Shown: positions 24,040 to 58,827, counted from the stretch's first letter. The stretch is 64,000 bases of DNA from Lepisosteus oculatus (GCF_040954835.1 NC_090712.1:6891284-6955283); one strand, 5' to 3'. Notes: a model not told the origin generated them from the letters alone. Numbers and translations are program-made.

Positions 24040-27000
24040 TAGGTTTCACAGCAGAAGGCTTCCCCCCTACAATCCTGGCAATGTCTAACTACTCTAAAAG
24101 TTACCGACAGAACTGGAATGAAGTGAAACCCCTGTATGGCGACAGAGCGGGTCAACACTGCCTAAGATCACGCTAGACATGATTTCTCCCAACCACTGCT
24201 GACAGATCAGACAGGCTCGCCCCCAAAATGTCAGACACTCTTCATTGTGAAACAAAGCCCTCAGGTTCAATAGAGTACATGCTTAGTACATAACCAGGAT
24301 TCATTGATCTTATTTTCTCCCTGTCTGTGTCCTAGTGGGATCTTAATTTGTGGAAAAGGGATTTACTACCAAATTCAATTACAGAGGGTGTTATATGTTC
24401 TCACGGTGAAGAACAAAATATTTTAACTTTCAAACTCTAAGTTCTCTTTAAGCATCAGAGAAATGTTTTGTAAAGTAAACCATTTCAAAATAAATATAGG
24501 GCAACATGGATCAAAAAATTAAACTGCATTCACTCAGGAGCAGAAAACTTCTTAAACTGTCCCTAGACTTTTGTCTGTTAAAACCCAAAAGTTTTACCTC
24601 ACCTCTTTCTGAAAATGTTATTTTTGCCCTAGGTTAAAGTTCACAGTTCCCCCATCTTTAAAGGAAGATGGATGGAAGACACAAGCTCTGTGCGCTGCAG
24701 GAGAAACAACATTTTGCAGTTCTAAATTTCTGAAAAATGTTATCCATTTTCAATTTGCATGACCTAAATCAATTACACTTCATTCACACCACTGAAGAAG
24801 CCAACATGACAATCTTCACAATTGAACTCTACCTGGTTAAGTTTTATAATAGTTTTATTTTCCAGTAGAATACTTTTAGGTAATTGTTTATAAGCTGTAA
24901 TTGATTCTAATCAATGCTGTTTAATTTCGGAAAACAAAAACAATGATTTTCAAAACTGCAGAAACTGCTAAGGTGTAAGACTTAATCAATAAATATACCC
25001 TTTCATAAAATGTTGGCTTTAGTATTAATAAAACCAATATTAACATGAGAAAGGGTTAAATATTTAAAGCCCAAGAAGAACTTTGTCCAGAAAGGTTTGT
25101 TAAACAAAAATCCTTCAAAAATAATTTTAAGAAAACAAAGTGATATCTGTTAAAACAGAAAACAAAAAAAAGGATGGAAAGTAAATTTGAATAATCAAAT
25201 CATTTAAACATATCAAACAAAAATTCAGAGATTAGAAATATAAATCAAGGTACCACTGTAAATGCTCTATATGAAATATGACAGTTTTTCAAAAGGAAAA
25301 CTTTACAAAGTTAGTATGGGGTATAATCTCCCTGAACATGAACACAGTCCTGGCCAGTTTATGCATAGGCCTGATCAGCCTCTCGATCCTGCTTCACTCT
25401 TGCAAAAAGCGGCCAGTTGGATTATGTTTGACCAGTTGTGTATATTTTTCCTGTTCCGTTGGCTGCACAAATATTGAACTCCGGACAAAAAAGCCAATCA
25501 TAACACTGTTTTCTTTAAGTCTTACCATTGCAATTCGAGCACTATGTGGTCCTTGCACTGGGCTGCTGGAAAATTAAAATTTCTTGATTGGCTTGATGGG
25601 CTTAATAGGAAAAACTGCTTTGTCAATGCATCGCTGAGCTGTAATGCTGACCACAGTCTACAATAAACAGGAAATCATGTGTTAAAGGACATTTGTTCAC
25701 AAATCACCACACTTCGACAGCCACACTGGTTGGCTTGATCAACACAAGTCAGCACAACTCCTCACCAGGATAACTCTACACACATTGTTTTCCATCTGCG
25801 AGGTCTGTCAAGGACACAACATCTGCTAATAAAACACTCCACCACTCTCTCTGCCTCTGTCAGATGTATTCTAGCCCACTGAATATCGATTTTTAAATTC
25901 TCAGATGTCAGCATTACTGGCATCTCAATCTCCAGCAATTTCTATTACAGAGAGGCTGACATCAATCATGTTGATGGCAACCAGGTGATCTCAGCTACCA
26001 AGCAGGGCATGATAGTATCTTTAGCAGATCTTGTGTTAATTAAGTAAGCTCTTTTTTAATGGCTATTCATGCAGATTAGAATTCATTCATTCTAGACTTT
26101 TTAATTCAAATATGAGAAAATATTTATGAAATCATATGACTCAAGCACAGTATTTTTATCCCCACAAGAAACATACTTTCATAAGTTTAAAACAATGTGT
26201 ATGAACTGAGTTTAAGATGTGAAACACAGGATGTTGAATTTTCACTGTGCACTTGTTTGGTGTACAACAACATAAGCTCAAAAATGATTTTAAATATGGA
26301 AAGAAATTAAAAGAATCGAGAAGAAGATAATGAAGCAAAATGATAAGGAAAGTGCATTGAGCACTATTAAAATATTTCAAAGTGTAACTGGATGTCTTGA
26401 CAGGCTACACCACTCCTTACTAATTAGTATATCAATTTTTACTTTGTTGTAAGGGTGAGACAGGTCACTTCCTTAAAACATTGGTATAAGATTTTAGATT
26501 TTAATCCACTGAAAAAATGAAGATCTAAAATCACCCCAAGGATGAATAATCCAGTTTCCTGCTGCAGCTGAGCAAAGCTACATCTGTAAGAGCTGGGCAG
26601 ATTCCTGCTTGCTGCCTATAATCGTCAAGTTGACCTCACAGGCTGAAAAACAAGCTGTTGAAGCTGTGATGGGGGATTTCCACAGGAAAGCTACAAACTT
26701 CATGCAGGATTTAATACCCAACAGCACAAAGCAGCATTCAACGCTGAATGAGGCTCAGGTGTTTCGGCATACTGTTGAGTACCTCTGGTAAATTGTTTCC
26801 TTGTGCCATACTCCAATTAACTAACTGCTTGATTGGTTGGTTAGTTGATCGGCTGATCAGTTGATCGGTTGATCGATGGAGGTAGTGATTCACATAGTAA
26901 GCTATGTGGGCAAGAAACGCTCACATCATACATTTTAGAATCACAATGGATAGAGTGTATGGAATTGTCAGGTCTTTAGCATCGAATTTACTTAGTAACG

Positions 27001-30000
27001 GCTTGTTCGCAGAATATCTGAATGAATTCTGAGACACAGACACGTCCTGTCAGGCCCCCATAGTGAGGAAGCCACATTTCTCTTGCTCAACAGTCCAAAT
27101 AGGTGTTAAATGTTATATACTTTATATGAACATCTATGTTTGCTCATACTGACACAAGCCTCTGATGTTGCACCACACTTACATCATGCATACCTTTAAA
27201 AGATGAGTAGTACAATACAGCATTTAAGTAGAAAATCATGTTTTAATATTTAAAATGATGAATTCAGGTTTAGTGCTCGAATTGAAGTTAGCCAGTCGCC
27301 TTAATTTTTAAAAGAGCTCAGACAAGGAACAGGTCATAGGTCTTTCAGACGGGACAAAATCACCTCCTCATAATTAGCGCACACTTGAGGCAAGGAAAAA
27401 AAGTGCTCTTTTTAATTAGCTGCTGGACCCAGATTATAGGCTATTAGGGACAGGCTCTATCATTATGAGTATTCTAAAAGGCACTTTCAGTTTTTCATCG
27501 GGGCCAACGTACCTAGGTTTTCGAGAAGCACATCGTAAACGCACCAAGGGGAGAAACGTGCAAATCACAGGAATTTGCGAGGGATTGCCCTCGGCCCTGC
27601 CTGCGTCCCAGCCCAAACTTGTCTCTTGCAGTCTGATGAGCATCCTGCCTATCACCTGGGAAGAATGTGCACTTTGACCGAGCAGAAATAATTCACTCCT
27701 CTTCTGGAAGGAGCAGGTTGTCAAGTCAGAGGCAAGCTCTTCAGCTTAAGCCGCTCCACAGATGAAGAGTTATAGAGATTGTGTTATCATGCTAATCGCC
27801 TGCATATCCAGCATAAGCAAACCCAGTACCCTAGGGCCAGTGTTCCTACCCAAATCCTTAATACAATTCAGTCATTATAAACATATATAGGAATGTAACA
27901 GAAGAGACACTTGTATCTACATCATTCTTTTAAAGCATTCCTCCAAATGTGCAAAATATACAACCAGCAAGCATTTGACTCAAATCCTGATGAGAAATCC
28001 TATTCATATTAGAAATGACACATTTCCATAAGGGCTAAATGAATGATGTACGTATTGTCATAAGGAAATAGATCATTTTTAATGAAGATGAAAGAAAAAC
28101 TGAACGGGAATATAAAGACAGGCAACTGGTTCCAGTTTAAAAAAGCGGTTCTGGATGATTCTTGAAAGTACCGTGCTTCCACTCCTTTTTAATGCTGTCC
28201 AGCCTCCGTCACACTCGCACACCATTCCTGCCGATCGCTCTCAGATAAAATTAGCCTCTGTGGAATTATCCGAGCTGACAAGCTTCCCAGAGACAAACAC
28301 CTCTGTACGTCATGTTTGGACAGGACAGGAGAATTCTTTTGCAAGTGTACAAAGGTATGACTGCAATACAAAGGTGTAGTACATACAGTACATGCTGTGC
28401 ATAAAGATAACATGGAAGAAAACTATTCCAGCACACAAGTTTAGAAACTGTACCAGATTAGTGCTGTCTTTTTATTCAGAAATTTTAGTGCTCTAGATAG
28501 ATACATTATTAAAGACATATTGTGTACCATGGTCAAATAACCTTATGCTAATGCTGGGGTGGGGAAACTCATGACAAACTGCCTTGCAGTAAATACAGTA
28601 TATGTAGACTTGTTTTGCTTGATTCAAAACAGGGAAATGTTGATTACTCAACTGTTTCCTTAAACATTGATTTTTAGAATATTAAAAAAACTCAATTAAA
28701 ACAATTAAAACTATCTTGTGTCTTAAGTTACTCACTTTTTTGGACTTCACAGAATTCTGAAAGCAAGCTCAAATGTTTGAGTGCTCTACGAGGGCTCTGT
28801 TTCATTTGAAAACAATTGCTTTACTGAACAGTCAATGAGTGGAAATTTTCAGCACATTACAAATCCCAAACTCTAAAAGCAAACATCTGGGAATATGAAT
28901 AGGATGAGAGACGTCTAAGTCTCCAGAATGGGGCGATTTCTATTCCTGAGCTTCTCTAAATGATGAAGTACTTCAAGCACCTACCTGCTGAGCACACCCT
29001 GTTCCACTTCAAGCAGTTACACATCTGTGCCCTGTAAAAGCTCTGTAATTAACCAGATTAAACACTGCAATGCAGACAAGATTACTTTATCTAACAAAAC
29101 CGCAAAACCACTTTCTTTGCAGAGAAGAAATACAGTACAAGCACTTTAAAGGCCTTCCAGTGTATTTCATTATAAAAACATTTATTCAGAAAATTAAACT
29201 AATTAAAAACTTTAAAAAAACGAATTAAAAATGAATACCTGTGTAACCTTTATTGAATAGTGCAGGTTTAATAAGATAATATACCTGTTCCTTGAGTACC
29301 GCAATGTCAGTCAATGAGTAAGGTAACATGAACTTATGCAAAGCCTAAATTTCAAGGAGCTAAATTTACTTTGGCTAGTGCATCAAATCCCTTTCATGTA
29401 AATTAAGTCACTTTTCATCTGTAAATGGTTGGAGTTGAGTCACTAAAGTCAAGATCAACCCCATTCGCAAGCATACTGATCTACCTAAACAAGACTTGGG
29501 GAAGAGGGATTTCCTTGTCCAGGAATTCTGCATCTACCTCTATAAAATCAAACTTCGGAGAACTACTCCCAATTGTCCATATTCTTCTTCACACAATATA
29601 GTCCGCCTCTACGCTTTTACTTGCTTTCAGTGCTTTATCTCCTACATTTCTGCCAAAGGTTTTCATAAACACTTATTAGGCAATGCATTAAAAGATGATT
29701 TGGTAACACTGACCACATGAGCAGTCGTTAGTTATCTCTCATTTCCAAGCCCCCCGCCCCACTTGTCTGCTTTGTTGTGGGGGTGACCGCCCAGTGGAAA
29801 CGGGTTTCCAGAGTGCTCTACAGTTACTGCACCTCACAGCTTGCGGAGGGCCATTTGAAATGCAGGATTTCCACAACAAGGAAGGGTTCTTCCCCCTGAA
29901 CAGGGTTCTCCTTTCTCTGACCCAATAAAAATGGAAAACAGCCACAGCGTTTCCAGGAGTTAAATAAATGAAGTGAATTGTGTGTGCACAAGGAGATTAT

Positions 30001-33000
30001 ATTATCACTTTTACTCCCTGGAATTTGCATTATTTCCTGTTGGAGCTTCCGGTGGGACCACAGCATATGAAATGCAGCATGCGGGCCCAGGTATTTTGTC
30101 TTCAACGTAATTAAGTAACATAAAACGTTTTTGTTCATTTCCTTGACTTTCTCACTGTATTTTCATTTTTTGTTTCTCTTTCAATTTGCTTTTTAAATTT
30201 TCACCCACTCCCAGTAAAGTAACTGACATTTTTTCACTCTCATGTGGAGAACTTGTTTTCGTTGTAAATGATACCATCACCAGAATTAATATTCGTAACA
30301 TTGAAAATCACTGAGAAGTGCAAATTAAGCACACATTACTGAAGAAAAAGAAGAACAACATTCCAGCGATTAATGAAATGTTATACCGCCCTCCAGACAG
30401 TACAGTCGTTATTGTAAAATTATTAGTTATGGCAATAGATGGAACAATTTTTATCTCCTAAAATGAAAGGAAATGAACAGACTATGATAAATGTTATCAG
30501 TATGGCCTAATAGACAAACCACTCTTAGTCCACAGCACATGCTGACACCAAGCTAATCTGTAATTTCAGGGAAATTGTCTATATTCAATTTTACGAGGAC
30601 GACTCAAGTCCCCTCTATACTCTTCTCCGAATATGCCATTGGCTTCACCTGCTGGCTTTCATTCCAGCCAGCTCTCATAAACACAACGGAAATCATAATT
30701 GACTTAATAATTTGATGAATGCGAACTAGTAGTCTTCAGCTTTTAAACATGTTAGATGTTACCCTTTAAATACTGGATTCACGTAAAGTAAAATAAAATT
30801 CCAGACTTTCAAGCAGGAACACGCAAGTTTTTCAGTGAAGCAACATGTTTAATTCAATTAAGTTTCAATTGGGTAATTAAGCTCACCAGGCATGTGGTCC
30901 ACCTTTAGCAGCAGGTGAAGATGTGACTGAAAGTTTGAAGATTTCTCTGCTCCCTCCTGCCAAATGGGTGTGATAACTTTCCAGACGGATTTCAAATAAT
31001 AGGAGCGCCACATGAAAATGCACATTCAATCTGTAAAATTCTGAAACTGACTTTGGGTACAGACATCTATACCCTCACTCAGCTGCAGAACCGGGAGGGT
31101 AAAAGAAAATCATCAAGAAGGCTTTTTTGAAAATCTCGCATAATCCCTACATGTTTTTGTCCAGTAACCTTTGTCCACAGTTTTCTAGAGCAGAAGATTT
31201 GATTCTTAGGATAAATTTATTTTAATTTTGAACACAGATGATATCTCGATGTCCATATTTAAGGGAGTTTTAAACGTGCCAACATGCCAGGAACAGTGAT
31301 TCTTTGTAGATTAATATTATTAGCAGAAGTCTTTTGCATTCCTGTAGTACATTTTGTTATAAGCAGTGTGTAACACTATGAGACAGGCTCTAGCCTAAAC
31401 ATTTGCTCCCCTATCCTTGACGTAGACGCAATAATCTAAAATTTATGAAAATATTTTTCTGAACATGGCCGGATACTTATTTTTCAATTTCCTAACTAGG
31501 CCTTCCAAAATGTACTTTGTACTTCCCAAAGACTGCGGCGTTGTTCTTGTTGTTCAGTTTACCGAGCAGTCTGGCGAGGCTGTCACTGCAGTTGGCAGCA
31601 AAGGTTCCTGACAATTATAAGTGAGGTTGAGCAATAATGTGTAGTCATTAACCCCCCACCCACATGGCAAGCAGTTGTTTTCCTGGAGCTCCTTCACTCC
31701 TTATCTCAGCTATGGTTTCGCAGCAGATAATGGCTCTTGCCCTTCAATCAAGCTATGAGATGCATCTTCCATTCTCTTCCTGTCCTCGTAATTAGGCCAC
31801 ACTCTCCCCCTGGCAGGATGTCCAGCTCCTAACAGATTTAAACTCCAAACCTGGAGTAGATGAGAACCGTCACTCTGAGCTTCAGAACTTCAGAACAAAG
31901 ATGTTAAGAAAATGGTTTGTCTTGAAGCAGAGTACATTCATTGACATGGACTGTACATCATAGACTGTTTTATGTTAGATGTAAACTAAGGTATTGTTTC
32001 AGCTGACACTACAGCAGCACATGCTGCTTCATAGTTCACTCCCATGGTGTCAGGAGATGCATAAATCAAGGGTAAACTAATTATCAGCTACATATGAAGA
32101 ATTTGGAATGTTGCACTACACCTTTTTCTTTCCTTCTTCCATTTTCTTACCATCTTCCGTTTTGACGTAGCTTTTACAATGAGCCTCACTTTTTTCAAGT
32201 CAATGAAAGTCTGGTAATCGGCTTAAAAGTATAAGATTTAACAGAGCTTACCACCAATTAATATGTAAACAGTGTACACCAACTTGTGTCCGTGGAGGTA
32301 AAAAAAACAAAAACAAACTGGCACATTCTTGCAGAAAATGTTTTGCTTTTTAAAGAACGAAACTGGGTTTAGTTTGCCGGTTTTAGTTACCTGATAGGCA
32401 ATTAAACTGCGCAAGGAAAAACAAAAATGAAGGGGGATTACAAAGGCCATTTCTTCCTCCGTCAGCTTACGTTCCATTGGAGGTACGCTTTTAAAATGAG
32501 AATTTTCCATGCCGTTGAAGCAACAGCAGAGAAACTTCAATTTCTTTCTTTTTTTAAAGGGAAAGCTGAGTGTGGAAGACGCCCCAAAACTGTCTACCAA
32601 TACCAAGCTGTTCTGGAAACAAACCTAAAACTATTTACACACTCAAAGAACATGGTTTCATCAGTGTTTTACAGGCATGAAAACCACAGGAAGGAACAAA
32701 CTAGTATTTTTTTTTTCCAGATGGAGAAGAACAGATGTGAACTCAGGCTACAACATTTTGGTGTTTGTTCAACGGCTCATCAACTAATCTGAGAGATGAC
32801 GTCGATAAAAAATACGAAATATAAAAGGAATGGTTCTATATTAAAAAATTGCTTGACAGAAAAAAAGTGGAATGTCTCAAACGCCATGCTAAAACCACAC
32901 TGACAAACAGTAAAACGCATCCCTTAGGCCAAGTAGCCTAACTCCAATTATTTGGCTTGAACCTGGGCGGACATCAGGGCACACGAGAGGTGTCATCTGT

Positions 33001-33800
33001 CAACAAGTATTAGGATTTTCATTCCTACAGGGATTACTGAATCACGACCTTTGCTAAACAACATGTGTCCACACATCTAAGGTTAAAGACAGGGCACATT
33101 TGGACCTTATTTAGTAAGCTCTGGCATGCAGGGCCTGCGACGGAGAAATGCCTCTCAGTTCTCCCTATTTTGTAGACCACGGTTTCTGATCTGTAGGGTG
33201 ATAGATTTAATTACAGTGATGTTGTTTCAGGGAGTAGTCACACGTGCAATTTGAAATGTCTGGGTCCCAGAAAGACGAACACAGCAAGCACTGACTTATT
33301 ATACTGACTGGTTTCCGTTTCCATTCTTCACAAAATTAAAATGAAAGAGAAGATAGGAAAGAAGACTGAATAGCACTCAGTAAAACACCTATAGCATACA
33401 CACACAACAGTGTTTTAAATGTCCATTTGACAATCCACTGGCAAATGCATCTTTCTTGATAGCCGGGTACTAAAAGCCTGAACTAATTCGAACAAAGCGA
33501 ACAGAGCTCTTCCAAGTTTCATAAATCACAAAACATTTTACATGGACCATTACAGCTGAAAAGGGTTAAGTGCTGGTTTAAAGAGTCTCTTGGATCCAAA
33601 ACTTTAATTTTAACAATGGTAGTGAAATATCTCCAAAGTCAAGATAGACAGTGAGTTCTAAAAACAGTTTCATTACACACTTATTCTTCAAAGACTTTAT
33701 GGAAGCTGAAAAGCTTTAAACAAGAATTTACACAGCACAGTGAACACAAGTCCGTAGAGCTTGCTACACAAACTATGTGCTAAAAAACTGACAGATTACG
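24040..33800. other. Intergenic, gene-poor
   Basis: No supported coding exon. An 8-bp tandem array lies at 26845-26876. The 29.7-31.9 kb part is rich in TAATTA-like homeodomain core sites and lacks recognisable repeats, so it could contain conserved non-coding elements, but that needs cross-species alignment. Confidence 0.4.
26845..26876 (+). repeat. 8-bp GATC-containing tandem array
   Basis: Four units of 8 bp: TTGATCGG, CTGATCAG, TTGATCGG, TTGATCGA. It is preceded by a looser (TTGG)n stretch. It is a small microsatellite and carries no sign of function. Confidence 0.85.
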
Positions 33801-33824
33801 AATGTAAATTCCAGCATAAACAAA

Positions 33825-33830
33825 TTTATT
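33825..33830 (-). terminator. Candidate spast poly(A) signal, distal
   Basis: AATAAA on the minus strand, about 1.95 kb downstream of the spastin stop codon. It is one of two candidates. Confidence 0.35.
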
Positions 33831-34319
33831 AGAATAACACAGAAAGGTCATCCAAAGCTTCAAGTTTCAATGTACAAAGTTTTGGGAACACTTTTTTCAC
33901 TAGAAGAATTCATCCCTATAAGTAAACAATAAGTAGGTAGAAACTGTGCACAGATATTGAATGAAACAAGGTACACATTAGTGGCTTTGCCATTTGAACT
34001 CAACCTGCTATAGGAGAGACCAAATTATTAGTGGTATAGCCATCTAAACCCAAAACAACTAAAGACAAAACTAATATTTACAATAGTCAGTTTTGTACTC
34101 GTTAACATGTATGGCTCTGAGATTTAATTATTGCCTGTAGGATTCCGAAAAAAAAAAAACCTTTGTTGTTGCTGCACACAGTTTAGTTTAGTTCCTTACA
34201 AAGTCCAATTTCCGCACAGCTCCAGGACATTCTTAGATAAGCAAGCCTGCACCACAGCTCAAGATATCTGAAAATGAAGACAGCCACTGGGAGAAACTCC
34301 TCCAGCCCTTGAAATCCTT

Positions 34320-34325
34320 TTTATT
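34320..34325 (-). terminator. Candidate spast poly(A) signal, proximal
   Basis: AATAAA on the minus strand, about 1.45 kb downstream of the spastin stop codon. Confidence 0.35.
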
Positions 34326-35760
34326 TGTTATTTCGAAACAGGTATTTGTACAATAACTGAAAAAAAACAAATGCATTTGTTAATACAGACCAGCTGCTTA
34401 ATATTACGAAACAAAAAAAGCCATTTTTAATGAACTATAAAAACGCTCCATGTTTCTAACATTTACACATACACAACCTACCACCCCCAGCATCTATTCA
34501 TTTCATTATCTCTAAATGTTAACAGACCATCTCTGGGAACTAGCAAAGCAGCATTACAAATATTCTACCAAAAAACACTGGTCTCCAGTGTCCTGAAGGA
34601 TCTGAGCTGTATGGTGAGTGACTGGCAATGGTCAACAGCTGAGAATGCAGAATGACAATAATCAGAAAACCACAGCTCAGCAGTTACAATTCAGATGTGC
34701 CTGACTGGCTGATCAGCTCATTTTGATTTTTTTTTACACAGAGGCTCATCAGGACTGTCTTCTGATGGCCAATATAACTGGTGTGTGTGGACCTGAGGCC
34801 TACAGGTAAATCCATTAACCAGCTGCCATAGCTTAAACATAACAGCCTATAGTTACAATGCAAACCAGCTTTAATGCTGCAGTACCAATCCTACACTTCT
34901 CACACAGACTGAAACTCACCAGTGACTGTAGGAGACAAGGATCTCTCAAAACCCTGCCCACACACCATATTCAGACAATTCAATGCAGCTCCTCTTTACA
35001 TATAAGAGTAAAAGTATACAAATCACACAAAAGGCTGAAGTATACAAACTGCAACAACAAAAAAAACCCTGTTGCAGATAGAGAGGCCATAATTTGCATC
35101 AATTGTTAAAACGTACAAAAGCCCTGATTTAATATTTTAAAAATGTGTTAGGTTTAATATTGACAGGCTCGGTATCTGTCTGCCCCAGAAACAATACCAA
35201 AAGCTTTGCTTGGCACAGTATACTAATGTGTCTCAGAGATAAGGCAGAATTTCCCTTTAAAATTTCTAATGATTAATAAAGGAAATAGGATTAAGGACAA
35301 TCAAAACATTAAACTATTTTTTTCCAAATTAAGGCACAGGTCTTTCTACGGTCATGCAGTTTCTATGTTCTATTTTAAAAGGAGGAATTTTTCAGCTGAA
35401 CTATGTACAATTTCTGCTGCAGGTGTGACTCATGTTTTGCATTTTATAAAATATGAGCCTTCTGGACAAAAGCCATTCATTGGATCCTGTGTAAAAGCAC
35501 ATGCTATCACACAATGAAATTTGATAAAACTCCACCCTATTTCACCATCAAAGAAAAAGGGCAGATTTATATGTACATTACTGACTCAAGTGCACCTGTT
35601 CAAAAAAAGGTTTGAAATTTCAATGCACAGCTGTTTTTCTGCAAGAAAATCCCTCTTAATGTACCACTTGTTCGCGCTGGATCCGCTTCCCACACCTCGA
35701 GCAAAATGAGGAAGGCGTTCTTTTCCCTATAGGCATTTCAGTTTGTTGTACCCCTCAAGA

Positions 35761-35776
35761 ACACAAGGGGGCGCTG
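35761..35776. promoter_or_regulatory. CTCF-like motif at the spast 3' end
   Basis: ACACAAGGGGGCGCTGT closely fits the CTCF core consensus (CCASYAGRKGGCRS). It lies directly after the spastin stop codon on the minus strand. This is a motif match only. Confidence 0.4.
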
Positions 35777-35778
35777 TC

Positions 35779-56989
<21,211 letters not shown>

Positions 56990-57240
56990 TCACCTGGCGC
57001 GCCGTCGCCTCCATAACACACAGCCGGACTCGCGCGCACCCGCCACCCGCTGCCCCTTTGACAGCTCTCGCCCGAGGCCGCAGGAGCGCGAGCAGCGCGA
57101 GGGGCGTGGCCTAGCGTAGCGTACGGGGGGAGGGGGGGCGTGCGCATGCGCGTGTGGTCCGGAGGCAGGCAGGCCGTCGCGAGCCGCTGACGTACGGAAA
57201 TCCGCGGCCGAGACTGCGCAGATCCTGCAGCGAGCCTGCG
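56990..57240 (-). promoter_or_regulatory. spast: CpG-rich spast promoter and 5' leader
   Basis: A strongly GC- and CpG-rich segment directly upstream of spastin exon 1, continuous with the CpG-rich exon. It holds GC-box-like GGGGCGTGG (near 57100) and a perfect NRF1-type palindrome TGCGCATGCGCG at 57141-57152. No TATA box is evident, as usual for a CpG-island promoter. The exact TSS is unknown. Confidence 0.75.
57141..57152. promoter_or_regulatory. NRF1-like palindromic site
   Basis: TGCGCATGCGCG fits the NRF1 consensus (YGCGCAYGCGCR) at every position. It lies about 150 bp upstream of the spastin ATG. From memory, NRF1 has been reported to act on the human SPAST promoter; occupancy here is inferred. 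Confidence 0.6.
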
Positions 57241-57249
57241 TGTAAAAGA

Positions 57250-57628
57250 AAACCTGAAATCTACATTACAGTTCAAGTGAAAGATTTTGATATTATTTTA
57301 GATGTTGTTAGATCTGATTTGGATAAAGGATATGGTTTTTATTATAAATATGTTAATTATTTTTGGCTAGATACTTCATCCACAAAAGTAAATGGTCTGA
57401 TAGTGCTCCCTCTATTTATGCTTTTAAAGTTGAGTTACTTTTTTAAGTTCTATTAGACATGTATAGAATCAAAAGGCAAGACATACAATGGAAATATGTA
57501 CCATTTTTAGTTTTTACAACTGTGAATTCCTCTGGCTGTGAAGTGTCTATTTCTGTATCTATTGTAATATTCTATCTCCCTTTTTGTATTTCTGGTGTTT
57601 AAATAAAAAATGATCTAAAAAGAAATCT
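57250..57628 (+). repeat. AT-rich insertion between spast and dpy30 promoters
   Basis: CpG-rich sequence stops abruptly near 57245 and resumes near 57640. The block between is AT-rich and ends in TTTAAATAAAAAATGATCT then AAAAAG, like a poly(A)-tailed retroposon 3' end on the plus strand. An ORF crosses into it but resembles nothing I know. A LINE 3' end or retroposed UTR is possible. Confidence 0.35.
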
Positions 57629-57732
57629 GCAACATTAGCGCAGGCCCCGCAGCTCCCAGAGAGCAGCCGCGCAGAGCGGCGGCAGACAGAGACGTGTTTG
57701 TCAGCTGGGTGTAAATCTCATTCCCCTGCTAG

Positions 57733-57746
57733 CGCCACCTGGTCAC
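57733..57746. promoter_or_regulatory. CTCF-like motif between spast and dpy30
   Basis: AGCGCCACCTGGTCA contains 11 of the 13 positions of the CTCF core (YGCCMYCTRSTGG). It lies in the head-to-head intergenic region, about 750 bp upstream of the spast ATG and 1.2 kb from dpy30. This is a motif match only. Confidence 0.5.
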
Positions 57747-57759
57747 GGGGCTTCAAACG

Positions 57760-58820
57760 ACTGCGAGATGCGCAAATACAGCGTGTGCGGGTGAAGTCGG
57801 TACCGTGTCAAATTTATTTCCCTGTATGGACACAGTCTGAACTTTTTATGTACATGGATATAGGCAATGCAATATAAAAATATTAACAACAACGATATAT
57901 GCAAAATGTATTGTAAAATAAATGTCCACAAGACCGTGCTCTGTACCTTTCAGTTTAAACTCTCACGTATTGTGCTACACAACCGGTACACAAGTGCCTA
58001 CGATTAAAAAAAGTAAGTTAAAAATATGCCCACTAATAAAATAGAGCAATTACATTTGTTGTGGAACTATCTAATCTTATGATCTAATTTAATGTCTGAC
58101 AGAATTCATTGTCTTGTGTCACACCAATCTGGAGTAAAACGTTAACGATATTGGAGAAAATGCTTTCGAGGGCTGCATTCTTGGAAAATCATTGTGTTTG
58201 ATTTCCAGCTGACGAAGCGTAGTCTGAACTGTTTCACGACAAACATGCTTAAGCAAAAACGGTACGAGATCGTATAACGGTAAATCAATCATTTGAAGTC
58301 TATTTCCACTATACTTTCCAAAAAGTGTTATGTGCTACAGTTTTGACTGGTACACTTACCACTGTGCAAGTCTCAGCACGTTTTCATATTTTATTATAAA
58401 AAAATACAACCATTCAAGGGCGCATAGATAAAAACGTTGCAACATGACAATACAAAGACAACATCAAATGGACGGAGCAGAACAACAAATCACTTAGAAA
58501 ACGTGATCCACACTATATCGTTGCACCTTTATCACTACAATATACTGTTTAATAAACTGCGGTGCTATAAATTAGGCCATTAGGTATTGTAAGATTCGCT
58601 TAAACTATTTCCGCTTTTTGAACGAATTATTTAAAACATGTATAAAAATATCTGACACAATGGAATTATTGATGTATGCACCATTTCACAGATTACGGAA
58701 TCCCTGTGAACATCGTTTTTAATGAAGGTTGATTTATTTTTATTCCAGGGCAGTGAGTCCGCGCATAACCGCTTCAGTGTCGATCTGTCATCCCCATCGA
58801 ATAAGAAACAGCTTTCAGGA
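57760..58820. other. Intergenic, spast-dpy30
   Basis: AT-rich DNA between the CTCF-like site and the dpy30 promoter. No gene and no named repeat seen. Confidence 0.55.
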
Positions 58821-58827
58821 CCTGCAG

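Larger units (their letters stand above)
33805..35778 (-). other. spast: spast 3' UTR (inferred)
   Basis: Sequence downstream of the spastin stop codon on the minus strand, without further coding potential. Two AATAAA signals on the minus strand lie at 34325-34320 and 33830-33825, which would give 3' UTRs of about 1.45 or 1.95 kb. Which one is used cannot be decided from sequence alone. Confidence 0.45.

Noticed and set aside
57154-57456. 100-codon ORF running from the spast promoter into the AT-rich block
   Set aside because: It crosses a sharp composition boundary, so its two halves have different origins. There is no family match.
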